Origin: Scardovia wiggsiae
Lineage (GTDB): Bacteria > Actinomycetota > Actinomycetes > Actinomycetales > Bifidobacteriaceae
Direction: 5' to 3'
Assembly (NCBI RefSeq): GCF_051045985.1
Contig: NZ_CP157350.1
Location: 248,001 to 312,000 of the forward strand
Length of the DNA stretch: 64,000 nucleotides
Shown: positions 24,213-31,651 of the stretch, piece by piece
Position numbering within the stretch: the first letter of the stretch is position 1
Layout of the letters: the number at the start of each line of letters is the position of its first letter
The notes under the pieces: generated by a model
The model's database searches: none
Told to the model about the DNA's origin: nothing
What the model saw: only the letters and a program-made list of their open reading frames with translations
Translations under genes and position numbers: made by a program

Positions 24213-26309
24213 ATGAGGATCAAAATCCGGGAGTTAAAGCAGCAGCTTAACACCGAGATCCAATTGATGGACAGGAAGTCCAGTGAGTGCCGCCAATGGC
24301 TATCGCGGTTTTCTGTATTTGATCTGCAGTCGTATGAGCTGCAGGGGGAGGCTTATACGGCGCTGACATCCAGGATCCATTCGCATTCTGAGTTCCTGCG
24401 TTCCCAGTCGCTGCTTTTTGATGCTGTTAAAAAAGGTGACAGGAAAAACCTTGCTGCGCTGGGTGAGTTGCGTCCGACCGAACCTGACGGCTCTGTGGAT
24501 ACAGGCCATCTGGAACAGCTGATCAGCGATATGCAGAGCCGTACTTCGCATCTGGAGGATATGTGCGGCAGGGCGCGATCCCTTTTGAATTCAGCAGAGG
24601 GCAATGCCGCGGCTGACAGCCTGGCGGAGGCGACTGAACATCTTAATGCGGTGTGTGAGGCTGCTGCCCGGGGATACAGGGATGCCCTTGAGCGGGTGCA
24701 CCGTTACATAAATATATCATCAACGTTTTATGCAGATGTCCAGAACCTTATCCCTGTTATCTCACAGGCGTCCGCTGCCGCCCGTGCGATAGCGGAAGGC
24801 CGGGATGCTGATATGGCATGGGCAGAGGCTGTAGATAACCAGTGGGGTGTTGCCGTACAGTCTGAAATGAAGAAATATATGACCGGAGAGGAGTGGGAGG
24901 CATATAAGAAGGCGGTTGCTGACGGCTGGCAGGCTTCTGATTTCTATAGAGCTGGAAAAGGGGAGAAGGATCCCGCGAAGAATAATAAGGCATTATGGAA
25001 GGGCCTGGCGAAACTTCCATCGTGGCTGCTCACATCCGGGATGGCATCTGCTGCTGTGAAAGCCATGGAAAACATGGCTAACGGCAAATATACGAAGTTC
25101 AACCCGGATGTCAAATCCTTACAGGAGGCAGTGAGATTCCTTTTTGCAAGGGATGGCTCAAAGAGATCTTCTTTTGCTAATGTTCGCCTGTATGGGTATA
25201 AAAAAAGTGCGCTGTTAGACTGGGTGACAGGCGCATCTAACTCCTTTACTCGTAATACACTCATGGTTTCAACAGATAAGGGGGATCCTCACGCTCCTTG
25301 GGTGGGACGGGCTATGGTTAATAATATCCTGAATTTGATAAAGAACATTAAGCCTGTTTGGGTTAGGCTTGATACTGGTGAGATCACTAAATCTATCTGG
25401 GGCATCACCCCTGTCGGTTTGGGTATAAATCTAAGTATTATGTTGCCTCCTCAGAAGAGTACAAGCTCGGCACGTATGGTCATCATAGGAGTAGAACCGC
25501 ATCTCTCACACGTGATAACTGCTGAAAGCAAACCGGATGGGACAACCGCAAGCTTATCGCATATGTATGTAGCAATGTCAGGAGGTATGGGAGACCTTAT
25601 CAATTTTGCGCATAATCTACAAAATATTAAAGGACTTGCGGGTTGGGATGTAGTGGGAGCTTCAGGGCACGCAGCATTTAATAAGGGCTTTGGAGAGGTG
25701 AAGAGTTTTATTGCTAAACAGCTGCCTAAGCTTGTCGGTAAAACTGTAGAAGCATTTACGATCCTGCAGGATTTTGCCAGTGACGTAATGGATGAAGAAC
25801 AGAACAGGAAGCGTGCGGATAAAGTGAATAAGCTTAATGATGCCCAGCTTTTTTATGACCGCAAGGAGATATTCAATGATATGGGAGTTATTTTCCGATA
25901 CAAGGGTATCCATGGGGAGCATGATGAAAACTATGTAGATCCAATAGCTCAGATGCTTTCCAAACCTGAGGTACAAACTAAAATCAAGCACGCTATAGAA
26001 ATGTATAACCGGTTACATCCCGGGAAAAGGTATCGTTTTTCGGAATTCACTCAAGATATTAAAAAGAATCTTTTAGATATACCCGAGGCATCCGATAAAA
26101 GCAAACTTGTGAGGACGAAGGATTTCATTGATTGGACAGGGAGATACGCGAATCTGGTGTATAGGAGAGATGTGGTGGATAGTGACGGGGTTGTCCACCA
26201 TAAAGGAGACAAAGTGGTGCTGGGGAATCCTCCTAGTAATTTTGGGTATATAAAGGGGGCAGATATGGAATATAAGGATTATATGTTTGCTTCGGGTCAG
26301 GGGGAGTGA
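24213..26309 (+). CDS. LXG-like putative type VII-secreted toxin
   Basis: 698 residues. The N-terminal ~200 residues are helical and start MRIKIRELKQQL, with LQSYELQGEAYTALTSRI at about 38-55, which matches the LXG pattern (helix, then L-x-G-x-A-Y, then helix). No signal peptide. A central region (about 200-570) has no recognised domain. The last ~125 residues (about 574-698, from YVDPIAQMLSK) are clearly related to the extracytoplasmic domain of the four small membrane proteins encoded next, and residues 645-698 are identical to the tail of the first of them. The start ATG 24213 has GGGGATG upstream. Two helical partner genes close the locus. Toxin activity is inferred from architecture only. 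GC and codon use shift within the gene, host-like early and AT-richer later. Confidence 0.7.
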   Translation: MRIKIRELKQQLNTEIQLMDRKSSECRQWLSRFSVFDLQSYELQGEAYTALTSRIHSHSEFLRSQSLLFDAVKKGDRKNLAALGELRPTEPDGSVDTGHLEQLISDMQSRTSHLEDMCGRARSLLNSAEGNAAADSLAEATEHLNAVCEAAARGYRDALERVHRYINISSTFYADVQNLIPVISQASAAARAIAEGRDADMAWAEAVDNQWGVAVQSEMKKYMTGEEWEAYKKAVADGWQASDFYRAGKGEKDPAKNNKALWKGLAKLPSWLLTSGMASAAVKAMENMANGKYTKFNPDVKSLQEAVRFLFARDGSKRSSFANVRLYGYKKSALLDWVTGASNSFTRNTLMVSTDKGDPHAPWVGRAMVNNILNLIKNIKPVWVRLDTGEITKSIWGITPVGLGINLSIMLPPQKSTSSARMVIIGVEPHLSHVITAESKPDGTTASLSHMYVAMSGGMGDLINFAHNLQNIKGLAGWDVVGASGHAAFNKGFGEVKSFIAKQLPKLVGKTVEAFTILQDFASDVMDEEQNRKRADKVNKLNDAQLFYDRKEIFNDMGVIFRYKGIHGEHDENYVDPIAQMLSKPEVQTKIKHAIEMYNRLHPGKRYRFSEFTQDIKKNLLDIPEASDKSKLVRTKDFIDWTGRYANLVYRRDVVDSDGVVHHKGDKVVLGNPPSNFGYIKGADMEYKDYMFASGQGE

Positions 26310-27352
26310 TAGAAATGTTGTCTGATTGTGAGTATTCGCGCCGGGTACGGTTGGTTGTTGTGTTGGTTGTTATTGTTTTGGTTCTTGTTGTTGGTGCTGG
26401 TGTGGTGGTTGTGCGTGTTCGGGATTTGCGTCAGGCTCGTGCGGCGTTATCGTCGGTGATGGTTCAGGAGTTTGAGGGGGATCGTCCTGGGGCTGTTCCT
26501 TTGGGGGAGGCTCCCGGGTCTTTTGTTTCTGGTGTTTCGGATCCTGATGTGTGGCCTGTTGACCCTATTCCTTCCAATAGGGTATCTGGTATCAGGAAGG
26601 CGATAGGCGTGTATGATTCGTTATATCCTAAGAGGGCTGTTTCTTTTGAGAGTGTGAAGAGGGCGTATGGTAGGGATTTGAAGCGTAATGTTGAGCAGGG
26701 CTGGAAGCTGGATAAGAAGGAACACGCCTTCGTATACTGGAGCCGGCGATACGCGAATCTGGTGTATAGGAGAGATGTGGTGGATAGTGACGGGGTTGTC
26801 CACCATAAAGGAGACAAAGTGGTGCTGGGGAATCCTCCTAGTAATTTTGGGTATATAAAGGGGGCAGATATGGAATATAAGGATTATATGTTTGCTTCGG
26901 GTCAGGGGGAGTGATAGAAATGTTGTCTGATTGTGAGTATTCGCGCCGGGTACGGTTGGTTGTTGTGTTGGTTGTTATTGTTTTGGTTCTTGTTGTTGGT
27001 GCTGGTGTGGTGGTTGTGCGTGTTCGGGATTTGCGTCAGGCTCGTGCGGCGTTATCGTCGGTGATGGTTCAGGAGTTTGAGGGGGATCGTCCTGGGGCTG
27101 TTCCTTTGGGGGAGGCTCCCGGGTCTTTTGTTTCTGGTGTTTCGGATCCTGATGTGTGGCCTGTTGACCCTATTCCTTCCAATAGGGTATCTGGTATCAG
27201 GAAGGCGATAGGCGTGTATGATTCGTTATATCCTAAGAGGGCTGTTTCTTTTGAGAGTGTGAAGAGGGCGTATGGTAGGGATTTGAAGCGTAATGTTGAG
27301 CAGGGCTGGAAGCTGGATAAGAAGGAACACGCCTTCGTATACTGGAGCCGGC
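26143..27352 (+). repeat. Perfect 605-bp tandem duplication (two units)
   Basis: Unit one spans 26143-26747 and unit two 26748-27352; the two read base for base the same by eye. A third copy of the first 21 bases begins at 27353 with one change (GATACGCGAACCTGGTGTATA against GATACGCGAATCTGGTGTATA). Each unit holds the toxin-type C-terminal tail, its stop, and the first three quarters of a small membrane-protein gene. There are no transposase or terminal repeats. Confidence 0.93.
26315..26914 (+). CDS. Membrane-anchored paralog 1 of the LXG locus
   Basis: 199 residues from ATG 26315, which has GGGGGAG 8 bases upstream; GTG 26306 overlapping the toxin stop is less likely because the paralog at 28030 starts at the same MLSD position. 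N-terminal basic residues, one transmembrane helix (about 11-32, VVVLVVIVLVLVVGAGVVVV), then an outward domain with VWPVDPIPSNRVSGIRKAIG and YPKRAVSFESVKRAYGRDLK. Residues 146-199 are identical to the last 54 of the LXG-like toxin. Its first ~151 residues are identical to the next gene. Could be immunity, or a membrane-bound decoy or toxin-like protein. Codon use is strongly G/T-rich, unlike neighbours. Confidence 0.75.
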   Translation: MLSDCEYSRRVRLVVVLVVIVLVLVVGAGVVVVRVRDLRQARAALSSVMVQEFEGDRPGAVPLGEAPGSFVSGVSDPDVWPVDPIPSNRVSGIRKAIGVYDSLYPKRAVSFESVKRAYGRDLKRNVEQGWKLDKKEHAFVYWSRRYANLVYRRDVVDSDGVVHHKGDKVVLGNPPSNFGYIKGADMEYKDYMFASGQGE

Positions 27353-27522
27353 GATACGCGAACCTGGTGTATAAGAATGATATTTTTTCTGATGGTCGTT
27401 TAATTCATAGGAAGGGTGATAAGGCTATAGATGTTGATGGTATAACTAATTATTATTTTATTACTCATAGTGATTCGCATGCGTTTCAGGATTATATGTT
27501 TGCTCCGGATCAGGGGGAGTGA
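26920..27522 (+). CDS. Membrane-anchored paralog 2 of the LXG locus
   Basis: 200 residues from ATG 26920 with the same GGGGGAG site. Identical to paralog 1 through RRYANLVY (about residue 151), then a different tail, KNDIFSDGRLIHRKGDKAID to FQDYMFAPDQGE, related in pattern (H-x-KGDK, then x-DYMFA) but clearly diverged. This is probably the ancestral gene, and paralog 1 the product of a duplication that swapped in the toxin tail. One transmembrane helix; domain outside the membrane. Confidence 0.75.
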   Translation: MLSDCEYSRRVRLVVVLVVIVLVLVVGAGVVVVRVRDLRQARAALSSVMVQEFEGDRPGAVPLGEAPGSFVSGVSDPDVWPVDPIPSNRVSGIRKAIGVYDSLYPKRAVSFESVKRAYGRDLKRNVEQGWKLDKKEHAFVYWSRRYANLVYKNDIFSDGRLIHRKGDKAIDVDGITNYYFITHSDSHAFQDYMFAPDQGE

Positions 27523-27531
27523 GGAAGACAA

Positions 27532-28002
27532 ATGATGCCATCTGCCCATATCCATCGCCGCCTCCTGCGCACACCGTCATTACGCACAGTACTGATATGC
27601 ATCCTTGTTTTCCTGCTCGGAATTATCGCAATAACAATCCGGGCACAGTACCACAACGAGGTGGAAGTCCCACAGCAGCAGAAATTGTGCGAGAGTATGA
27701 TTCTGGAATTTAGCAGTCATTTTGGGAATGCCCCTGCTCAGTGTTCACCCAGATACGGGCATACCCCGGACGACTGGCCTGACAACCCATTTTCTTCCGA
27801 ACAGATACAGGATATCAAAAAAGCAATCGGTAAATATAACTTCTTATACCCTAAAAGGGCAGTTTCTTTTGAGAGTGTGAAGAGGGCGTATGGCAGGGAT
27901 CTTGCGCGCAATATTTCAACCGGATGGCGGATATATACGAGGGAGATGTATTTTGCTTATTGGTATGGGGATTATAAGTCGGGAATTAAGTATGGAGCTT
28001 AA
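27532..28002 (+). CDS. Membrane-anchored paralog 3 of the LXG locus, short form
   Basis: 156 residues. Transmembrane helix at about 19-38 (TVLICILVFLLGIIAITIRA), then WPDNPFSSEQIQDIKKAIGK and YPKRAVSFESVKRAYGRDLA shared with the other paralogs. It ends at FAYWYGDYKSGIKYGA and lacks the ~50-residue C-terminal module the others carry, so it may be a truncated copy or a natural short version. A GGAAG site lies before ATG 27532, 9 bases after the previous stop. Codon use is host-like in the first half; the SFESVKRAYGRD stretch matches the neighbours nearly base for base, which suggests gene conversion. Confidence 0.7.
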   Translation: MMPSAHIHRRLLRTPSLRTVLICILVFLLGIIAITIRAQYHNEVEVPQQQKLCESMILEFSSHFGNAPAQCSPRYGHTPDDWPDNPFSSEQIQDIKKAIGKYNFLYPKRAVSFESVKRAYGRDLARNISTGWRIYTREMYFAYWYGDYKSGIKYGA

Positions 28003-28029
28003 CAGTATAAGGATATAGGAGTGTATGCG

Positions 28030-28653
28030 ATGTTATCAGACCGTCAATATGATAGCCGGGTACGGATCGGCATTATAACGGTTATCACAGTTCTGGTATT
28101 TTCTCCAGTTATTATGGCCGGAAGTACCAATATACTGAGATACATCCAGGACAAGCGGGCGACTTCGGTGTCAATGGTGGATGAGTTCCAAGGCCTGCTT
28201 GACACAGACCATCCGCCTTTTGGGGAAAAACCCGCAAATTTCATACCTGGGCTCTCGCTCCCAGAGTGGTGGCCCGCTGATCCTATCCCCGCTGAAAAAG
28301 TGCCTGCTGTCAAGAAAGCAATCAGTGTGTATAACTCCAGAATCCGTAAATTATATCCAGATTGGACCGTCACTTATGAAAGTGTAAAACGGGCATACGG
28401 CAGGAACCTTGCGTATAATATACGGCACAGGTGGCAGCTGGGCAGGAAGGAAAAGCAGTTTGTAGTATGGTGCAGGAATGATGCCGATCTGGTATACAGG
28501 CATCCTGTGGTAATGCAGGATGAGCTCCATCATAAGAATGAGCGTGTTGAATACCCTCCTACAAATTTTGATTACGTCAATGATACCAGCGGGAAGTATA
28601 AGGATTATACGTTCTGGAGTAGTTGGGATGACATTGATACTGACTATTATTAG
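28030..28653 (+). CDS. Membrane-anchored paralog 4 of the LXG locus
   Basis: 207 residues from ATG 28030, which has AGGAG 8 bases upstream (GTG 28021 is the longer alternative). MLSDRQYDSRVRIGIITVIT begins a helix at about 11-33, followed by WWPADPIPAEKVPAVKKAIS, YPDWTVTYESVKRAYGRNLA, and a C-terminal module (NDADLVYRHPVVMQDELHHK to YKDYTFWSSWDD). This is the most diverged full-length member, so it shows which positions are constrained: the W-x-x-DPIP start, the SVKRAYGR-N-L helix, the A-D/N-LVYR strand, and the YKDY-x-F end. Role unknown; see the toxin entry. Confidence 0.72.
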   Translation: MLSDRQYDSRVRIGIITVITVLVFSPVIMAGSTNILRYIQDKRATSVSMVDEFQGLLDTDHPPFGEKPANFIPGLSLPEWWPADPIPAEKVPAVKKAISVYNSRIRKLYPDWTVTYESVKRAYGRNLAYNIRHRWQLGRKEKQFVVWCRNDADLVYRHPVVMQDELHHKNERVEYPPTNFDYVNDTSGKYKDYTFWSSWDDIDTDYY

Positions 28654-28721
28654 GCACTAATTTTTATTTTTTGAGTGTGGCCAGTATTTAACAATTTAAC
28701 ACCATTAATGGAGACAGTTTT

Positions 28722-29129
28722 ATGGGTTTATTGCCTGAGCGCAAAAGGCCGCGCAGATATGACGATCTGCGCAGGGAATATACGGCATCAATGGATGAGA
28801 TGTCGGACCGTGAAGAACAGCTTAAAGGCTTGAGGAAAGGGCTTGAAGAGCTGGGTTCTGAATTCGATGTATGCAGCATGCAGGTTGAGCGGCTGATTAG
28901 CGAACAGGTTGCAGCAGGATCGTTGCCCCGGCATTTTGATAACGACCTGTATGGTATCCGCCTTCTCCGCGAAGAGCAGCTCCTGGAGCTTGACGAGGAA
29001 CAGGACCGGCTTCGGCTTGAACTGGATAAAATCCGTGGCACCATGGAGAAGCTGGATATCGAGTATGCCAGGGATATCCGCCGCCTGGATGAAGGCCTCG
29101 GAAAGGGCGGCTACTCACAGGGCACGTGA
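28722..29129 (+). CDS. Coiled-coil protein, putative LXG partner (DUF5082-like)
   Basis: 135 residues, almost entirely helical and rich in Glu, Arg and Leu (DEMSDREEQLKGLRKGLEEL, then REEQLLELDEEQDRLRLELD). Long coiled-coil small proteins encoded beside LXG toxins (DUF5082 or DUF5344 type) bind the LXG domain and promote export; the match here is by shape and position. ATG 28722 has GGAGAC upstream. Starts 68 bases after the last paralog. No signal peptide or membrane helix. Confidence 0.62.
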   Translation: MGLLPERKRPRRYDDLRREYTASMDEMSDREEQLKGLRKGLEELGSEFDVCSMQVERLISEQVAAGSLPRHFDNDLYGIRLLREEQLLELDEEQDRLRLELDKIRGTMEKLDIEYARDIRRLDEGLGKGGYSQGT

Positions 29130-29238
29130 CCGGCCTGAGCCGGCAGATATGCATAGACAATTATGCATAGACAATATAGACAAACTGGAAAAGAAAAAGG
29201 AATATACAGCAGAAAACAGCAGCAGGGAGGCAAATACT

Positions 29239-29556
29239 ATGGCGGATATAACAAAAAGCACTGTATCGTTTGGAGAAGGATCTATTGTTTCTAAGTCTGA
29301 TACAGCATCTAAAGCTGGTTCTGACCTTGTTACGGGGATGGCGGATTATCAGAACTGCCCTATGGAGCTTATTGCTGTGCAGGGGCAGGTGCCGGGAAAC
29401 CAGCAGCATGATGGTGCAGTAGTGGAAGCGGTGTCTGATGCCCTCGGCTCATGGGAGCTGCTGGCTGAATCCGATAAGCAGGGTATCATGGAGGCCGCTG
29501 CTGCCTTAAGCGAAGGTGACCAGGCTGCCAGCCGGAATTTTAAGCAGGGCAAGTAG
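29239..29556 (+). CDS. Small helical protein, putative LXG partner (TIGR04197/DUF3130-like)
   Basis: 105 residues from ATG 29239 with GGGAGG 8 bases upstream; the frame is open from further upstream but that part is unsupported. Begins with STVSFGEGSIVSKSDTASKA, which resembles the GS-x-x-SKA start of TIGR04197-type type VII partners, then two helices and a central NCPME turn. It is the last gene of the locus, paired with the coiled-coil gene before it. This pair mirrors the two small genes after the lipase effector at 3029-4297. The role is inferred. Confidence 0.62.
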   Translation: MADITKSTVSFGEGSIVSKSDTASKAGSDLVTGMADYQNCPMELIAVQGQVPGNQQHDGAVVEAVSDALGSWELLAESDKQGIMEAAAALSEGDQAASRNFKQGK

Positions 29557-29667
29557 CAGGGAGCCGGCTTTAGGCAGCTGCCTGCTTTTGGAGCTGCCTG
29601 CGGACGCAAAGGAAGTGCGGCGATCGCGAGCGAGTGCGCGCCCCGCCTCAAATGCCCTCAAATGCTT

Positions 29668-30303
29668 TTACTGAGCTTCATTATTTGGCTGCCGTGCTGC
29701 TGCCAGCGACAGGCCGAACATGACGGCGATCACCACTTTTATGGAATCAAGGATGAGGAACGGCGCGGATGCATAAAGCAGAGACATAAAAGGGATATGC
29801 GTAATAATGCTTTGCACCCCAATGCCAATGCCGTAAAGGGCGGCCATAAGCCCTGCTGCACAGGAAGCGGCATAGCGCAGTGCGAGCAGCGCTTTGTGTG
29901 TATGCCCGCTATCCGCTGCTGCGGAATGGGACCATGTTGCGCCGGCCAGCAGTGCGGAGATAAGTGTAGCTGCGAGGAACCCCCAGATAAAACCTGCGCT
30001 GGGCCCTATAAGTGCGGCGGCGGACATCCCTCCTGAAAATACGGGTGCCCCCATAGCGCCTAATGCAATATATGCGCCTACCGCTGCGGTGATTTCGCTT
30101 AGCGAAAGCGCCAGCGCCATGCACATAAGGGTCCCTGTCTGCAGGGTGATCCCTACCGGTGTACCTGGAATGGGGATGCGTCCCAGGGCATTGGCGATGA
30201 CCAGGGAGATCAGGGCGATGGTGGACCGCAGTGCTGAGGAGAGCAGCCGGTGGTGTGCAGCTGCGGCGCGCAGCCGCGGGATAAGGCCTGACAGAGTTTC
30301 CAT
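29668..30303 (-). CDS. bioY: Biotin transporter BioY
   Basis: 211 residues from ATG 30303 with AGGAGC upstream; the frame extends to 30390 but without a site. Six hydrophobic segments and the BioY core: GRIPIPGTPVGITLQTGTLM, then YIALGAMGAPVFSGGMSAAA and PSAGFIWGFLAA. It is the substrate-binding (S) component of an ECF importer; the shared energising EcfAA'T module is not in the window. Divergent from birA, an arrangement that ties biotin uptake to the biotin-dependent carboxylase encoded next. Confidence 0.94.
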   Translation of the reverse strand: METLSGLIPRLRAAAAHHRLLSSALRSTIALISLVIANALGRIPIPGTPVGITLQTGTLMCMALALSLSEITAAVGAYIALGAMGAPVFSGGMSAAALIGPSAGFIWGFLAATLISALLAGATWSHSAAADSGHTHKALLALRYAASCAAGLMAALYGIGIGVQSIITHIPFMSLLYASAPFLILDSIKVVIAVMFGLSLAAARQPNNEAQ

Positions 30304-30319
30304 AAATGCTCCTTTAGTG

Positions 30320-30373
30320 TTTTCCTGAAAATCGGTTACGTAACCGGCCATATACAGCCGTTTTCCTGGAAAA
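30320..30373. promoter_or_regulatory. Candidate operator in the bioY-birA divergent region
   Basis: Two near-identical dyads, TTTTCCTGAAAA at 30320-30331 and TTTTCCTGGAAAA at 30361-30373, flank a 14-base perfect palindrome CGGTTACGTAACCG at 30333-30346. The cluster lies in the 256-base gap just upstream of bioY. The binding protein is unknown; BirA or another biotin regulator is a guess. Confidence 0.45.
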
Positions 30374-30559
30374 TTTGTATAAAACAACAAAATTTTACTG
30401 CTGATTTTGTATTTTCCCTACAGTTTTCCACATATTTCAGGTAAATTTCATACACTATGATAGCTGTACGCACATGCCCTGTTTATTGTTGGGATCGATA
30501 AAAAACAGGTACAATTTTTATAGGTTTATATAAAGCGCTATCCGCATGATTGTAGTACT

Positions 30560-31630
30560 TTGGAAGTTGTGTTTTATGGGAAAAGATGGGATCGGGATCG
30601 TTCGGGGCATATAAGGCTAGTTCATCTGGACACTGTTAACTCTACGAATGACTATGCATTCGAACATACTGCCGGCGGGTCCGGCAGCGATACCCGGTTC
30701 TTGTTAGAATCTACAAAAAATTGTATAGCCGTTATCGCCGATAACCAGACAGGCGGGCATGGGCGGCTTGGGCGCGAGTGGGTCTCCTATCCGGGAGGGT
30801 CGTTGACTGCCTCTTTTGCTGCAGCCATCCCTCAGGAGGCTGTCACTAAAGGGTATTCAAACTGGCTGACGGTGCTCGCCGGCGTGGCCGCAGCAGATTC
30901 GTTGGAAGATATGTTTGTTTCGTGCTCCGGCGCCAGCCAGCCTGAGGATACGGCATCTGCCCTGCCGGGGGGATCTGATAGACGTAATAATAGCGGTGCT
31001 GCTATCCCTGTACCTGCCAGTTTGAAGCTTAAATGGCCTAATGATATTTACATGGACGGCAGGAAGCTCGGCGGCATATTGATCCGTCTGGGGACAGATA
31101 GCCTTGATGGCGGTTCCGACAGGGATACTTCACGTGAAGGTACTGCGGCTGCCGGCAGGGGAGAGCCTATGGTTCTTGCTGTGATTGGGATAGGGATCAA
31201 TTGCGCAGTCCCCGCTGAGAAATTTAACGGGTTTGATGCGACATCGCTCAGCTCTGTTATGGATGTCCCGGCTGCAGGGCCTTCATTTGCAGCTTTCCGG
31301 GACGGGCTCGCTGAAAGTATCGCTGTGCGCCTGTCGCAGATGCTGTCTGATTTTAAGTCCTCGCCGTCAGAAACATGCCGGTACCTCAGAAACAGGGCTG
31401 AAAAGCTTGATTTTCTCAGGGCCCAGCCTGTAACTGTCTCACTCCCCTCAGGCGAAACATTTACGGGCACGGCGAAAGGGATATCTGCTGATGCTTCGCT
31501 GACTGTCGGGCTTGAAGACGGTTCCCGGCGGCGTATAACCGTCGGGGATGTTTCTGCCGGCGTTCCGCAGCCTGCGCAGCACACAATACACACAGTAACT
31601 GTAAACAGCACAGTAAACAAGGGCAGATAA
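30560..31630 (+). CDS. birA: Biotin--[acetyl-CoA-carboxylase] ligase
   Basis: Attaches biotin to the carrier lysine of the carboxylase encoded next. BPL motifs: STNDYAFEH, ADNQTGGHGRLGREWVSYPG (the biotin/AMP loop, here GGHGR rather than GRGR), LKLKWPNDIYMDGRKLGGIL, and VIGIGINCAV. The C-terminal SH3-like domain holds QPVTVSLPSGETFTGTAKGI. There is no N-terminal helix-turn-helix, so it is a ligase-only (group I) enzyme and cannot itself be a DNA-binding repressor. The start is TTG 30560 or a nearby GTG (30569); the ribosome binding site does not decide it. Confidence 0.92.
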   Translation: MEVVFYGKRWDRDRSGHIRLVHLDTVNSTNDYAFEHTAGGSGSDTRFLLESTKNCIAVIADNQTGGHGRLGREWVSYPGGSLTASFAAAIPQEAVTKGYSNWLTVLAGVAAADSLEDMFVSCSGASQPEDTASALPGGSDRRNNSGAAIPVPASLKLKWPNDIYMDGRKLGGILIRLGTDSLDGGSDRDTSREGTAAAGRGEPMVLAVIGIGINCAVPAEKFNGFDATSLSSVMDVPAAGPSFAAFRDGLAESIAVRLSQMLSDFKSSPSETCRYLRNRAEKLDFLRAQPVTVSLPSGETFTGTAKGISADASLTVGLEDGSRRRITVGDVSAGVPQPAQHTIHTVTVNSTVNKGR

Positions 31631-31651
31631 GGGTATATAAGGGAGTCTGAT

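Noticed and set aside
26143..27352. Tandem repeat as an insertion sequence or composite transposon
   Set aside because: There is no transposase, no terminal inverted repeat and no target duplication; homology-driven duplication explains it better.
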